A stretch of DNA of 64,000 nt from Geobacter sp. (GCA_003314535.1 POSG01000003.1:124001-188000), one strand, 5' to 3'; shown: positions 26,849 to 38,097, numbered from the stretch's first letter. Notes: generated by a model from the letters alone, not told the origin. Numbers and translations: made by a program.

Positions 26849-27561
26849 CCGGCAAGCACCTTCCTCTGGATCTCGAAAAGCCGGGTGATGCCCGAGATGG
26901 CCAGGTCGCGCATGGCGTCCATCTCCTCGATGCCGAAGGGCTTCGACTCCGCGGTGCCCTGGACCTCAACGAAGCGGTTGGACGCGGTCATTACGAAATT
27001 CATGTCCACCTCAGCGGACGAATCTTCCTCATAATTCAGGTCCAGGAGTATCACGCCGTCAACAATGCCGACGCTGACCGCGGCAACCGCCTCCTGGATC
27101 GGATCCTTTTTAAGCACGCCGGTGGAAGCCAGCTTGCGCATGGCATCGGACAGGGCGACGAAAGCGCCGGTAATGGAAGCGGTTCGGGTCCCGCCATCGG
27201 CCTGGATGACATCGCAATCAATATATATGGTCCGCTCACCAAGGAGCGTGAGGTCGGTTACTGCCCGCAGCGACCGGCCTATGAGACGCTGGATCTCGTG
27301 GGTGCGCCCCCCCACCCTTCCCCTGGAAGATTCCCTGGGCGAGCGGGTCTGGGTTGCCCGCGGCAGCATGGAATACTCTGCGGTCAGCCACCCGCTCCCC
27401 TTGCCGCGCAAAAAAGGCGGTACACCCTCCTCCACTGAAGCGGTGCAGATGACCCTGGTGTCGCCGAACTCAACCAGAGCCGAACCCTCGGCATGCTTGG
27501 TATAGCCGCGCGTGATCCTTACATCCCTGAGGTTCTCAGCCCCGAAACCCGCCTTGCGCAT
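26845..27561 (-). CDS. rph: Ribonuclease PH
   Basis: 238 aa, full length. [34 protein letters not shown], the [23 protein letters not shown] segment and [19 protein letters not shown] identify the phosphorolytic 3' exoribonuclease that trims tRNA 3' ends. AAGGAG precedes the ATG. It overlaps rdgB and has its own promoter match. Confidence 0.96.
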   Translation of the reverse strand: MRKAGFGAENLRDVRITRGYTKHAEGSALVEFGDTRVICTASVEEGVPPFLRGKGSGWLTAEYSMLPRATQTRSPRESSRGRVGGRTHEIQRLIGRSLRAVTDLTLLGERTIYIDCDVIQADGGTRTASITGAFVALSDAMRKLASTGVLKKDPIQEAVAAVSVGIVDGVILLDLNYEEDSSAEVDMNFVMTASNRFVEVQGTAESKPFGIEEMDAMRDLAISGITRLFEIQRKVLAG

Positions 27562-27598
27562 CCATTCTCCTTGTCTTCCAATCGATGGTCTTCTTGGA

Positions 27599-27628
27599 AA
27601 GCTAGCCCATCTGCTCTCCCTTTGTCAA
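27599..27628 (-). promoter_or_regulatory. Promoter for rph-rdgB
   Basis: TTGACA (27623-27628) and TAGCTT (27599-27604) with an 18-nt spacer, about 38 nt upstream of the rph start. Confidence 0.45.
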
Positions 27629-27656
27629 TAGGGAAGGGAAATTTATTGAATGAAAA

Positions 27657-27683
27657 AAGGCCCGCTCGGCAAGAGCGGGCCTT
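27657..27683 (-). terminator. Intrinsic terminator of the DUF4242 gene
   Basis: Minus-strand hairpin AAGGCCCGCTC/GAGCGGGCCTT with a 5-nt loop and six Ts after the second arm, 35 nt past the gene's stop. Confidence 0.88.
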
Positions 27684-27717
27684 CATAATTTTTCGAACAT
27701 TAAAGACCCGATACGGC

Positions 27718-27990
27718 CTATTCAGCCGTAGTGGGATCGATCATCCGCTTGACTTCGGACACGCTGTTGGCCGGAAAACCGCCGCGCTTGGCGTGCTCCA
27801 GCACCATTTCCTTGTTGGGAGCAATGTAGACACAGTAGATCTTGTCTTCGGTCACGTAACTCTGGACCCACTGGACGGAGGGACCAAGTTCGTTCAGAAC
27901 GCTGCACGACTTCTGGGAAATTGCCTTCATGTCCTCAGCGCCAATGTTCCCGGCACCCGGTATTTCTCTCTCGATCACATACTTAGGCAT
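27718..27990 (-). CDS. DUF4242 (SCO4226-like) small protein
   Basis: 90 aa from ATG 27988-27990 (GGGAG 9 nt upstream). MPKYVIEREIPGAGNI at the start, a central WVQSYVTEDKIYCVYIAPN and a C-terminal HAKRGGFPANSVSEVKRMIDP match the ferredoxin-fold DUF4242 family, whose Streptomyces member SCO4226 was reported as a nickel-binding protein. No physiological role is established. It is a single-gene unit with its own strong terminator and no operon partner. Confidence 0.82.
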   Translation of the reverse strand: MPKYVIEREIPGAGNIGAEDMKAISQKSCSVLNELGPSVQWVQSYVTEDKIYCVYIAPNKEMVLEHAKRGGFPANSVSEVKRMIDPTTAE

Positions 27991-28161
27991 CGTGGTACTC
28001 CCTTCCCTTCGAAATTTTGTAAACCCATAGGGCTTCATTGAACGTCATTGTATCAGCACGCGGTATAAAAGCAACTCCATATCTCTCATTAAAACAACGA
28101 TTGCCGAGAAAAACACCACCAGCGGCGGCCCTTGGCAAACAGGACAACAGAGCGACAAAAA

Positions 28162-28194
28162 AAGCCGCCCGACCCGGGCCGGGTCAGGCGGCTT
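28162..28194 (-). terminator. Intrinsic terminator of the AmiS/UreI-like gene
   Basis: Long GC-rich minus-strand hairpin AAGCCGCCTGACCC/GGGTCGGGCGGCTT with a small loop and a run of seven Ts, starting 24 nt after the stop codon. Confidence 0.88.
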
Positions 28195-28218
28195 CCAAAC
28201 TCCATCAACAATGCGGCA

Positions 28219-28743
28219 TCAGAAGGGCAGCTTGCCGAACAGGAACAGGTCGAATACGGGAAGCACAAGGCAGACAAAGTTCAGGACGAGCAGCAGCCAG
28301 CCGACGACTTTGCCGGAAACCTTTCCGTATCCATTCGCCCACACTACCACCAGCAGTATGGTAAAGGTGGTGAACATGAATGCAAGATAGGGAGTGGCTG
28401 CCACTTTTGCAAGACCGTTGGGATATCCGTTGAGGTTTGCAATAGCGTAGATCGCACAAAGGACCGCCAACATGAGACTCGCGTTGGCGACCGATTTCAT
28501 GTTCTCCACGCCCCAGAGCAATGCATGGGCTATGACGAGATACAGAAGTCCAAAGGCAATGAGGATGGTAGCATCCCACAGGTTACCCGGAGGAATCGCT
28601 CCCTGGAGGATACCACCAAGCGTAACGATAATACCTACAAAGAGGGTCATCGCACCGCAAGTCTTCGCATCACCGGTTCCAAGGAAAAACAGTCCGAGCG
28701 GAAACCACATCATCGTAATCGCTATCAACAGTACTAACGTCAT
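28219..28743 (-). CDS. AmiS/UreI-family membrane channel (urea/amide type)
   Basis: 174 aa from ATG 28741-28743 (AGGGAGG just upstream). It is almost wholly hydrophobic, with six predicted membrane helices; TLVLLIAITMMWFPLGLFFLG, GALLWGVEN-type segments and the overall length match AmiS/UreI proteins, which conduct urea or short amides across the inner membrane. No urease or amidase gene adjoins it. A near-perfect sigma-54 element lies about 215 nt upstream, which suggests nitrogen-responsive expression. The family call comes from topology and residue pattern; the substrate is unknown. Confidence 0.72.
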   Translation of the reverse strand: MTLVLLIAITMMWFPLGLFFLGTGDAKTCGAMTLFVGIIVTLGGILQGAIPPGNLWDATILIAFGLLYLVIAHALLWGVENMKSVANASLMLAVLCAIYAIANLNGYPNGLAKVAATPYLAFMFTTFTILLVVVWANGYGKVSGKVVGWLLLVLNFVCLVLPVFDLFLFGKLPF

Positions 28744-28955
28744 CCTTTTTTCCTCCCTCAAATAAAATAAATTGACCCGTAAACTCACTTCCTTACATCA
28801 AAAAACTCCACCACGACACTGCAAACCATTTCAATCCGTCCTTCGATCTCCCCCCTTTCGTGAATTATGTGGCCAAACCGTTGAATCCGGGAGGTCATCA
28901 GCAGGGAAAACATCCTACGGCCACCCGGACTGGTCAAAACATTGTTTTGTTAAGT

Positions 28956-28971
28956 AGCAATTAGGGTGCCA
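28956..28971 (-). promoter_or_regulatory. Sigma-54 promoter (-24/-12) upstream of the AmiS/UreI-like gene
   Basis: Minus-strand TGGCACCCTAATTGCT matches the RpoN consensus (TGGCAC, five bases, TTGCT) at all key positions. It lies in the 465-nt gap 28744-29208. Transcription from it would give a leader of about 200 nt. Upstream are two symmetric motifs that might bind an enhancer protein, CGCTTAAGCG (29013-29022) and GTGC-N6-GCAC (29075-29088). No reading frame or RNA gene was recognised elsewhere in this gap. Confidence 0.7.
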
Positions 28972-29208
28972 ATATAATTTAACTTATTCAGCAGACGGCT
29001 TATTGCAGTTCCGCTTAAGCGATGTTCAATTTAGGGACGTTTTTTCCAGCCCCATGAAATTTATCAAAGCTTCGTGCGAAAATGCACTCCACGGCACTAT
29101 GTTATTTTTCAGAACATATTTCTATTATAGAACAGTGCGAGTGACGATATTGGAAACCGGACACGCGGGTTTGGAGGGAAGGGTGATGAGGGAACGGAGA
29201 AGTTGGGC

Positions 29209-30330
29209 TCAATAGAGTTCGTAACGCAACAAGCGGCATTCGATCGGTCCGTTGAACAGCACTGTCCTGCGGGAAGCCTTGAGACCCACATGCTTGGCCA
29301 GCTCCGGGCTCCCGGTCAGGAGGTAGGCGGTATAGCCGGAGAAGCGGCGCTTCATGACATCCCCGATCTGTCGGTAGAGAGCCTTGAGTGCTTCTTCCTC
29401 GCCGAGCCTGACACCGTAAGGGGGATTGAAGACCAGTACACCCTTTTGTTCCGGAGGGGTGCACCGGTCCATTTCCTCGACACTGAAGCGGATCAGGCGG
29501 TCCACCCCTGCCCTGGCGCCGTTGCGGCAAGCGCTGCGTATGGCGCCGGCAGACGCGTCGCTGCCGATGACCGGCGCCGCAAGAGAATCCCGGAACCGGC
29601 TCCGCGCCTCATCGAGCATGCACTGCCAGGCAACGGGATCGAAGCCCTGCCAGCGCTGGAAACCGAAGGCCGGTCGGGTGAACCCCGGCGGACGGCATGA
29701 CGCCTTGAGCGCAGCCTCAATGGGAATTGTGCCCGATCCGCACATGGGATCGACCAGGGGAACCGTCCCGTCCCATCCGGAAAGCTCGACAATGGCAGCA
29801 GCAAGGGTTTCCCTGAGAGGGGCCTCTTTCCGGTCCAGGCGGTACCCCCTTTTGTCCAGGCCCGCGCCAGACGTATCCAGGCTCACGGTGCAGCGGTTGC
29901 GCGCCAGGTGGACATTGACCAGCAGGTCGGGGTCTCGGGCATCCACGCTCGGCCTGCGACCGTATCGATCGCGAATTGCATCAACAATGGCATCCTTGGT
30001 CTTGAGTGCGACGAACCCTGAGTGTTTCAGGTCGGAATCGCGCAGGTTGCAGCTGACCGCCAGGGTCATGTCCGGAGTCAGGTAATGCGTCCAGGGCAGT
30101 TCACGCACATTTTCATAGAGGGCCTGCTGCGTATCGCATTGAAACTCCCCGATGGGAAGCAGTATCCGCTGGGCGGTGCGGAGCCAGAGATTGGCCCGGA
30201 AGCAATCGGAAATGTCCCCGGAAAAGCGCACGCCACCCCTCTCGACAACCTGCTCCTTCATACCGAGCCCCGCCAGCTCGCGGGCAACGATTTCCTCCAG
30301 GCCTTTTGCCGCCGTAGCGAAGAATTCCAT
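29209..30330 (-). CDS. THUMP-domain class I rRNA methyltransferase (RlmL N-terminal-half type)
   Basis: About 373 aa. An N-terminal THUMP RNA-binding domain (about 50-160) precedes a Rossmann methyltransferase domain with LVDPMCGSGTIPIEAAL (SAM motif I) and the catalytic NPPYGVRLG (motif IV). The domain order matches the m2G2445 methylating half of RlmL/YcbY and its stand-alone homologues. Start: ATG at 30328-30330 with GAGG upstream; an ATG at 30345 adds five residues. It is monocistronic by position, with a repeat element immediately upstream. Confidence 0.9.
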   Translation of the reverse strand: MEFFATAAKGLEEIVARELAGLGMKEQVVERGGVRFSGDISDCFRANLWLRTAQRILLPIGEFQCDTQQALYENVRELPWTHYLTPDMTLAVSCNLRDSDLKHSGFVALKTKDAIVDAIRDRYGRRPSVDARDPDLLVNVHLARNRCTVSLDTSGAGLDKRGYRLDRKEAPLRETLAAAIVELSGWDGTVPLVDPMCGSGTIPIEAALKASCRPPGFTRPAFGFQRWQGFDPVAWQCMLDEARSRFRDSLAAPVIGSDASAGAIRSACRNGARAGVDRLIRFSVEEMDRCTPPEQKGVLVFNPPYGVRLGEEEALKALYRQIGDVMKRRFSGYTAYLLTGSPELAKHVGLKASRRTVLFNGPIECRLLRYELY

Positions 30331-30412
30331 AGCTTTGGACCTCATATTATCTTCTGTTTGCCGAAACATTAGCAATTCCCTCCCCCTTGTTGGGGAGGGT
30401 CATCGAACATAT

Positions 30413-30602
30413 CGTAGGGGCACCCCTTGCGGGTGCCCTTCCTTTCAGACATACGTAAATTGCGTTGCTGTAGAGGCAGGCCCCCGCCTGCGTGCGGTAG
30501 CGCTGCTTGCTTTGCCGAAGAGGCGGTATGCTTCGTAGGCTGAATCGGCGTGCAAGCATGTGCCTGCCCAAATGAAGGGCACCCGCAAGGGGTGCCCCTA
30601 CG
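30413..30602. repeat. 190-bp element with perfect 29-bp inverted terminal repeats
   Basis: The 29 nt at 30413-30441 (starting CGTAGGGGCACCCC) reappear as an exact reverse complement at 30574-30602. Each arm can also fold on itself (GGGCACC/GGGTGCCC). The interior has a second, smaller hairpin around AGGCAGGCCCCCGCCTGC. No transposase is encoded. It resembles a non-autonomous palindromic or MITE-like element. A further GC-rich hairpin (CCCTCCCCC/GGGGAGGG) lies at 30378-30399. Confidence 0.8.
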
Positions 30603-30610
30603 TGTCACAT

Positions 30611-30644
30611 GAAAAAAGGCCGCACCAAAACCTCCGGTGCGGCC
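30611..30644 (-). terminator. Intrinsic terminator downstream of rpoD
   Basis: Minus-strand hairpin GGCCGCACC/GGTGCGGCC followed by six Ts. It lies about 150 nt past the rpoD stop, separated from it by the 30672-30790 repeat. Confidence 0.8.
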
Positions 30645-30671
30645 CCGCAAAAAAAATCCCTGGCCCTTCGC

Positions 30672-30790
30672 ACCCCCTCACCCTTAATGGAGAGGGTACT
30701 GTTTTTCCCATCACTTCTCCCTGATGGAGAAGTGACTTACAAAACCCCCGCCCTCAAGGGAGAGGGTGGCCGCAGGCCGGGTGAGGGGGT
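30672..30790. repeat. REP/MITE-like palindromic repeat abutting the rpoD stop
   Basis: A 12-bp perfect inverted repeat (ACCCCCTCACCC at 30672-30683, reverse complement at 30779-30790) encloses two further palindromes, CACTTCTCC-CTGAT-GGAGAAGTG and CCCTC-AAGGGA-GAGGG. The right end stops 5 nt before the rpoD stop codon. A related palindrome, CCTTCTCC-CTGAT-GGAGAAGG, lies at 41141-41162. Confidence 0.75.
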
Positions 30791-30795
30791 TGAAC

Positions 30796-32556
<1,761 letters not shown>

Positions 32557-32600
32557 CCGGTTCACCTCGTTATCGCTGCAGTCGAATCTTGATGCTACAT

Positions 32601-34343
32601 TCACGTCATCCTGGACTTCCTGGCACGCAGGGAATCGATCCTCTTCAAAAGCGCCTGGAATTCGTCACTGTCGGGATCCGTCTGTGCCAGCCTCATCCTC
32701 AATTCCCTGATCTCTTTCAGGGATATTTTCTCCAATGTCCGGCAGCACTGGTCGAACGCCTTGCGCACATCCATCTCTTCGAGATGGTCCTCCTCGATAA
32801 GCAAAGCGGCAAGCCGGCTGCGCTCTTCGCCCGATACCACTCTATCGAGGATTTCCGACCAGTCAATAGGCGCCCCGGCAACGACCCGGGACACTATGTC
32901 CTCCGCAATGGGCAGCAGGGAAGGGCTGAAAATGCGCTCCGGTCCGAACTCGGCGATCAGGCGGACGATTTCGGTATATTTCCCCATCAGGGAAAGCAGC
33001 ATTTCCTCTGCGCCGACTACTCTTTTCACCTTCTCCTTGCCAGGTATGAGGGAAACAGCCGCCCTGCCCATCTTCCTCCTGACGTCGTTTTCCTCAATGG
33101 CCAGCACCCGGGCAATCTCTCTCACATAAAGATCACGCTCCACCTGGTCGGCAATTTTTGCCAGTCGAGGGGTCAGTTCAGACAATATGGCAACCTTGCC
33201 TTCCACGCTGCCCATTTCATGCTGACGGCAGAGGTCCCTGAAGAAGAATTCGAATACTGGCCTGGCTTCCCCGACCACTTTGGCAAAGGACTCCACGCCG
33301 AACCGCGCAAGAAAAGTATCCGGGTCTTCATCGGGCGGCATCTGGACCACCGAGGCCGGGAAGTCTCCCTCCATGAAAATATCCATGGCCCTGAGCGTAG
33401 CATTTTTCCCGGCCTTGTCCGAGTCGAAAAGGAGCAAGGCCTTCCCCGCAAAGCGCTTCAGAAGCTTCAGATGACTCTCGGTAAGCGCGGTTCCGCATGT
33501 GGCGACCACATTGCGGAAACCGGCGCGGAACAGCGCGAGATGGTCAAAATAGCCCTCTACGATGAAGGCTTCGCCCTTCTCCCTGATAGCGTGCTTTGCG
33601 GTTCCCAAACCGAAAAGCACCTCGCTCTTGCGATATATGGGTGATTCGGGCGAATTCAGGTACTTGGGGAGAGAATCATCCAGCACCCGACCGCCGAAGC
33701 CAATGGGACGCCCCTGCATGTCCGTGATGGGAAACAAGAGCCGGTTCCTGAAACCGTCGTAATAACCGCCACGATCCCTTTTCCGCAGGAGACCGATTTT
33801 CTCCGCGTCCTCCAGGGAGACTTTTTTCCGATCCAAATATCGTGCCAAACTATCCCAGGAGTCGGGAGCAAATCCGAGACGGTATGTCCGTGCAGTCTCC
33901 CGGTCGACACCCCTGCCCTGCAGGTATTTGCGGCCCGCCTCTCCGGATTTTTCCTCCAACAGCACCTTCTCGTAATGGCTGACGGCGATTTCGTGCAGCT
34001 CGAAATAGCGCTCACGGTCGTCCGCACGGCGTTTCTCCGCCGGTGTAAGCGGCCGTTCGGGGATTTCCACCCCCACCCTTCGAGCAAGGAAGCGGACCGC
34101 CTCGGGGAAAGCCATGCCTTCAATCCGCATGATGAAGCTTACGACATCACCACCCACGCCACACCCGAAACAATGGTAAATCCCTTTCGCCGGATTCACG
34201 TTGAATGAAGGAGTTTTCTCCGAATGAAACGGGCAGAGCCCCAGATAGTTGACACCGGATTTCTTCAGTCCTACGTAATCCGATATGACTTCAAGTATTG
34301 ATGCCCGTTCACGGACTTCACGCACTTTGTCATCAGGAATCAT
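32601..34343 (-). CDS. dnaG: DNA primase
   Basis: 580 aa. The zinc-binding domain ([13 protein letters not shown]...[11 protein letters not shown]) is followed by the catalytic TOPRIM region ([28 protein letters not shown]) and a C-terminal helicase-binding domain that is divergent, as usual. It makes RNA primers at the replication fork. It sits between cvpA (one base apart) and rpoD. Confidence 0.96.
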   Translation of the reverse strand: MIPDDKVREVRERASILEVISDYVGLKKSGVNYLGLCPFHSEKTPSFNVNPAKGIYHCFGCGVGGDVVSFIMRIEGMAFPEAVRFLARRVGVEIPERPLTPAEKRRADDRERYFELHEIAVSHYEKVLLEEKSGEAGRKYLQGRGVDRETARTYRLGFAPDSWDSLARYLDRKKVSLEDAEKIGLLRKRDRGGYYDGFRNRLLFPITDMQGRPIGFGGRVLDDSLPKYLNSPESPIYRKSEVLFGLGTAKHAIREKGEAFIVEGYFDHLALFRAGFRNVVATCGTALTESHLKLLKRFAGKALLLFDSDKAGKNATLRAMDIFMEGDFPASVVQMPPDEDPDTFLARFGVESFAKVVGEARPVFEFFFRDLCRQHEMGSVEGKVAILSELTPRLAKIADQVERDLYVREIARVLAIEENDVRRKMGRAAVSLIPGKEKVKRVVGAEEMLLSLMGKYTEIVRLIAEFGPERIFSPSLLPIAEDIVSRVVAGAPIDWSEILDRVVSGEERSRLAALLIEEDHLEEMDVRKAFDQCCRTLEKISLKEIRELRMRLAQTDPDSDEFQALLKRIDSLRARKSRMT

Positions 34344-34344
34344 C

Positions 34345-34914
34345 TCACGTCACCCGCAGGGAAGCAGTCCCCGGACCACGATGCCTCCCGCCGTGAACCG
34401 GCCGTTTCGAACCTGGCGGCATTTCCTTTCGCTCTTCCCCGGGCGGCTTCCACAAGGAGATCAGCCCGGTCCCGCAGGCGACAAACGGTTTGGCCATGGC
34501 TGCCCCTCCAACATGCTTCTTCAATTTCTCCGGAGCCGGTGCGGAAACGGCAAGGCCCAGCACGATGCTCACCAGAAGAGCCCCCTCCAGCAACCCGAGG
34601 ACCAGGCCGGCAAGGCGATTGACGGCGCCAAGAAGAATTATCTTGAAAAATGTGGTCAGCAGGTGCCCGAGAAAAAAGAAGGATAAACCGAGCGTCACGA
34701 AGATCAGCCCGAAGGAGAGAACGGGCAGCAAGAATCTGGGCAGGTGTATATGGGGACCAAGCGCTGCGGCCACATGCCCGTAATAGGCAAAGGCAATCCA
34801 GCCGCCCGCGAAAAGTCCCAGAAGAGAGCAAACCTCCTTGACAAGCCCTTTCATGAATCCTTTTACCGCAAAGCTCAGTAAAACAACCCAGATCAGGATA
34901 TCAACGAGGTTCAT
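34345..34914 (-). CDS. CvpA-family membrane protein
   Basis: 189 aa. Four hydrophobic segments begin with VDILIWVVLLSFAVKGFMKGLVKEVCSLLGLFAGGWIA, the CvpA start pattern; the last 40 residues are Arg/Gly/Pro-rich and cytosolic. E. coli CvpA is linked to colicin V production and envelope stress, but the molecular role is unclear. It abuts dnaG, so it is probably co-transcribed between rpsU and dnaG. Confidence 0.82.
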   Translation of the reverse strand: MNLVDILIWVVLLSFAVKGFMKGLVKEVCSLLGLFAGGWIAFAYYGHVAAALGPHIHLPRFLLPVLSFGLIFVTLGLSFFFLGHLLTTFFKIILLGAVNRLAGLVLGLLEGALLVSIVLGLAVSAPAPEKLKKHVGGAAMAKPFVACGTGLISLWKPPGEERKEMPPGSKRPVHGGRHRGPGTASLRVT

Positions 34915-35079
34915 TACGCACTCTCGGGAAAAGCCTTAAAGTGAAAGAAGGGGCAGATCATCAGATTGCCCCCACCTTCCAGCTACGTATTTGAAAGACT
35001 GTCACGAAAGAGGTGTCCCGGCGTTCCCGGAACAGTGCTGCTCTCTCGCAACGGTTTGTTACAGCGACACCGGAAAATC

Positions 35080-35277
35080 CTAATCCATGATTTTCCGCTG
35101 CTTCTTCAAAGCCCGCTTGCGGGCGGCAATCGCCTTTTTCTTCTTCTTGATACTCGGCTTCTCGTAATGTTCGCGCTTCCGGACTTCAGAAAGAATTCCG
35201 GCCTTTTCGCATTGTTTCTTGAACCGCTTCAGCGCAAGCTCAAACGATTCGGTTTCCTTTACTCTTACTCCCGGCAT
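35080..35277 (-). CDS. rpsU: 30S ribosomal protein S21
   Basis: 65 aa. [41 protein letters not shown] and the very basic Lys/Arg tail are the S21 signature. It is a small-subunit protein near the 3' end of 16S rRNA. Leader of the rpsU-(cvpA)-dnaG-rpoD block, with its own promoter 90 nt upstream; GGAGGGAGGGG precedes the ATG. Confidence 0.97.
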   Translation of the reverse strand: MPGVRVKETESFELALKRFKKQCEKAGILSEVRKREHYEKPSIKKKKKAIAARKRALKKQRKIMD

Positions 35278-35365
35278 CCATATTCCCCTCCCTCCTGTAT
35301 TTGAATTTTGTGCTTATATGGTCGCTTCGAACTGCGGACAGGGGATGGTAATGTAAAGAAAAGCC

Positions 35366-35393
35366 ATGATAACATCGGATTTTCTGTTGTCAA
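35366..35393 (-). promoter_or_regulatory. Sigma-70 promoter for rpsU
   Basis: TTGACA (35388-35393), 16-nt spacer, TATCAT (35366-35371), about 90 nt before the rpsU ATG and 37 nt after the hisE stop. Confidence 0.6.
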
Positions 35394-35429
35394 GGAAAAT
35401 ATTTCGCTTTTTTGTTGCACCGGTTATAT

Positions 35430-35786
35430 TCACTTGTTCCTGGATTCCTTTTCCTGGATCCCCGAGACTCCGAAACGCCTGCGCAGCTCCGCATAGATTT
35501 CCCCGGGCTCGATGTCGTAGAAGCCCAGCAGCACCAGCAGATGGTACAGGAGGTCTGCCGTTTCATAGACTATTTCCTCCCGTTTTCCGGCCTTGCCCGC
35601 GATCACCACCTCTACCGCCTCTTCACCCATCTTCTTCAGTATGGTGTCGATACCCTTTCGAAAAAGAGATACGGTATATGATGAATCGGAAGGATTTGCC
35701 TTCCGTGCCAGTATCACTCCGTACAGAGCGTCGAGAACATCGGCTTGTCCCCTTATGCCGGTTTCGCTTGCGCCGGTTGTCGTCAT
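35430..35786 (-). CDS. hisE: Phosphoribosyl-ATP pyrophosphatase
   Basis: 118 aa. [28 protein letters not shown] and [14 protein letters not shown] form the MazG-like HisE fold, which removes pyrophosphate from phosphoribosyl-ATP in step 2 of histidine synthesis. It is a separate protein here, not fused to HisI (cyclohydrolase), which is absent from this window. The start overlaps the hisF stop by four bases; it is the last his gene of the minus-strand run. Confidence 0.95.
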   Translation of the reverse strand: MTTTGASETGIRGQADVLDALYGVILARKANPSDSSYTVSLFRKGIDTILKKMGEEAVEVVIAGKAGKREEIVYETADLLYHLLVLLGFYDIEPGEIYAELRRRFGVSGIQEKESRNK

Positions 35787-36544
35787 AACCTCACCGCTAC
35801 GCCTTTCTCTCGGAGATACTGCTTGGCTTCGCCGATCGTGTACTCCCGATAATGGAAGATCGAAGCTGCCAGGCAGGCGCTTGCGCCCCCGGCGGTAAAC
35901 CCGTCGTACAGGTGTTCCAGATTTCCGACGCCGCCCGAAGCGATAACAGGAATGGCAACTGCGTCGACCACTGTACGTGTCAGGGGAAGATCGTAGCCGT
36001 CCTTGGTGCCGTCACAGTCCATGCTGGTGAGAAGAATCTCGCCTGCGCCGAATTCCTCCATCCGCTGGGCCCACTCCACGGCATCTATGCCGGTGGCGTT
36101 CCTTCCGCCATGGGTATAGACTTCCCAGCGATCCTCTCCCGGCACCCGCCTTGCATCTATGGCAACCACGGTGCATTGGGAGCCGAACCGCTCCGCTGCC
36201 TCATTGACGAATTCGGGACGGTGAACCGCTGCGGTATTGATGGAAACCTTGTCCGCTCCAGCATTCAGGAGACGTCTGATATCCTCGACCGTGCGCACCC
36301 CTCCGCCCACGGTCAGCGGCATGAATACACGCTCGGCAGTCCGCCGGACTACGTCGATTATTATGTCGCGCTGGTCCGATGAAGCCGTGATATCGAGAAA
36401 TGTGAGCTCATCGGCGCCCTGCCGGTCATAGATTTCGGCAATTTCCACGGGATCTCCGGCGTCTCGCAGCTCCAGGAACTGCACCCCTTTGACCACCCTC
36501 CCCCCCTTCACGTCGAGGCAGGGAATTATTCGCTTGGTCAGCAT
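35783..36544 (-). CDS. hisF: Imidazole glycerol phosphate synthase, cyclase subunit
   Basis: 253 aa TIM barrel. [14 protein letters not shown] carries the first catalytic Asp (D11), and [15 protein letters not shown] the second. HisF takes ammonia from HisH through the barrel and yields imidazole glycerol phosphate plus AICAR. It lies 31 nt after hisA and overlaps hisE. Confidence 0.97.
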   Translation of the reverse strand: MLTKRIIPCLDVKGGRVVKGVQFLELRDAGDPVEIAEIYDRQGADELTFLDITASSDQRDIIIDVVRRTAERVFMPLTVGGGVRTVEDIRRLLNAGADKVSINTAAVHRPEFVNEAAERFGSQCTVVAIDARRVPGEDRWEVYTHGGRNATGIDAVEWAQRMEEFGAGEILLTSMDCDGTKDGYDLPLTRTVVDAVAIPVIASGGVGNLEHLYDGFTAGGASACLAASIFHYREYTIGEAKQYLREKGVAVRL

Positions 36545-36575
36545 CGTCTTTCTCCGGTATCGTGTTGCGGGCTCG

Positions 36576-37301
36576 TCATTTTTTCGTGAGCGCGATGGCT
36601 TCGGACAGGCTGAACGCCCCGGTGTACAGGGCCTTGCCGGTTATGACCCCCGTCACTCCGCTGGCTTCAATGGCCATCAGGTTTGTTATGTCGGCCAGGG
36701 TGGAGACCCCTCCCGAGGCGATCACCGGGATGGATATGGCTTCAGCCAGCTCCCGGGTCGCATCGATATTGGGGCCGCTCAGCATGCCGTCCCTGGCGAT
36801 GTCCGTATAGATAATTGCGGCGACCCCGTATCCCTCGAACCGGGATGCCAACTCCCGGGCGGTCACACCGGTCACCTCGGCCCAACCCTGGACCGCAACC
36901 ATGCCGTTTTTCGCGTCGATGCCGACTACGATCCGTCCGGGAAAGCGGCGGCATGCGTCCTCCACCAGCTTGGGGTTCCGCTGGGCGGCGGTGCCGAGTA
37001 TCACCCTGCCTATGCCGAGCGACAGGTACGCTTCGATTGTTTCAAGGTCCCGGATTCCCCCGCCCAATTGGGTTGGGATGGAAACAGCCCCTGCGATCTC
37101 CTCGATGGAGGAACGGTTCCTGGGCTCGCCGGCAAAGGCGCCGTTGAGATCGACGATGTGGAGCAGTTCCGCTCCCTGGTCCTGCCATGCTCGCGCCTGT
37201 TCGGCGGGGCTGTCGCAAAAAACCGTGTCGCGCTCCATGAGCCCTTGCTCCAGGCGGACGCATCTGCCGTCCTTCAGGTCTATGGCCGGGATAACGATCA
37301 T
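36576..37301 (-). CDS. hisA: ProFAR isomerase (phosphoribosylformimino-AICAR-P isomerase)
   Basis: 241 aa from ATG 37299-37301, which overlaps the hisH stop by four bases. The TIM barrel has [14 protein letters not shown] (catalytic Asp8) and [14 protein letters not shown] (second catalytic Asp), and two phosphate-binding loops ([18 protein letters not shown]). It performs the Amadori rearrangement before HisHF. The shortest start is chosen because longer frames overlap hisH extensively. Confidence 0.97.
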   Translation of the reverse strand: MIVIPAIDLKDGRCVRLEQGLMERDTVFCDSPAEQARAWQDQGAELLHIVDLNGAFAGEPRNRSSIEEIAGAVSIPTQLGGGIRDLETIEAYLSLGIGRVILGTAAQRNPKLVEDACRRFPGRIVVGIDAKNGMVAVQGWAEVTGVTARELASRFEGYGVAAIIYTDIARDGMLSGPNIDATRELAEAISIPVIASGGVSTLADITNLMAIEASGVTGVITGKALYTGAFSLSEAIALTKK

Positions 37302-37921
37302 TTCATCTCTCCAAAGTTTTTCAGGATGGCGAGCCCCTTTTCCTGGGACTTTTCCGGGTGGAACTGGGTGGCGAAGATGTTGTCTTTCCATATCGCAGAA
37401 CAGAAATCGCCGCCGTAATCCGTCGTGGTGGCCACCACGGAAGGATCATCCGGTTTTACGTAGTATGAATGGACGAAATAGAAATTCGAGCCGTCCGGAA
37501 TCCCGGCAAGCGCCGGAGGACGCCGCTTTATGGAGAGCTGGTTCCACCCCATGTGGGGGACCTTCAGTTCTTCGCTTCCCTCCTTCATGCCGTCGGGAAA
37601 ACGCAGCACCCTCCCCGGAATGACATCCAGGCCGCGGTGCAGCCCGAATTCCTCGCTCTCCGTGAAAAGCAGCTGGAGACCGAGACAGATTCCGAGGAAA
37701 GGCCGGCCTTCACGGATCACCTGCAGGATCGGCTCGATGAACCCACCCTCCTCCAGGTTCCTTATGCAGTCCCGAAAAGCGCCCACACCGGGCAGAACTA
37801 TACGTTCCGCCTCCAGCACCACCTTTGGATCGGAAGTTACCAGCGCCTCAAAGCCGACCTTCTCGAAGGCCTTCTGCACCGAGCGCAGGTTGCCCATACC
37901 GTAATCGATAATTGCAATCAT
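37298..37921 (-). CDS. hisH: Imidazole glycerol phosphate synthase, glutaminase subunit
   Basis: 207 aa class I amidotransferase. The catalytic triad is visible: nucleophile Cys79 ([10 protein letters not shown]), and His/Glu in TQFHPEKSQ. It supplies ammonia to HisF. ATG at 37919-37921 is preferred to the GTG immediately before it because GAGG lies 5 nt upstream. A repeat element separates it from hisB. Confidence 0.96.
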   Translation of the reverse strand: MIAIIDYGMGNLRSVQKAFEKVGFEALVTSDPKVVLEAERIVLPGVGAFRDCIRNLEEGGFIEPILQVIREGRPFLGICLGLQLLFTESEEFGLHRGLDVIPGRVLRFPDGMKEGSEELKVPHMGWNQLSIKRRPPALAGIPDGSNFYFVHSYYVKPDDPSVVATTTDYGGDFCSAIWKDNIFATQFHPEKSQEKGLAILKNFGEMK

Positions 37922-37955
37922 CACTGCCTCTATAATCTTATTTCCGCCCGCCCAA

Positions 37956-38097
37956 CAGGCTGTTCAAAAACGTCATGAGGAAGTCCAGATGCAAGGCGCA
38001 CGGAGCGCAGCACCCGAGACATATCACTTAGATAGGCGAGGGTGTGAGCACCGCGCAACGCCGCAGATGGGCTCCGCAATAGTTTTTCAACAGCCTG
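37956..38097. repeat. 142-bp MITE-like element between hisB and hisH
   Basis: CAGGCTGTTCAAAAAC at 37956-37971 and its reverse complement with one mismatch at 38082-38097 form 16-bp terminal inverted repeats. The interior (AAGGCGCACGGAGCGCAGC ... GCGCAACGCCGCAGATGG) is like the dispersed repeats common in Geobacter-type genomes. The right end touches the hisB stop codon. There is no coding capacity. Confidence 0.8.

Noticed and set aside
29075-29088. GTGC-N6-GCAC considered as an NtrC site
   Set aside because: The classical NtrC consensus has the half-sites in the opposite order (GCAC...GTGC); kept only as an unassigned symmetric motif.
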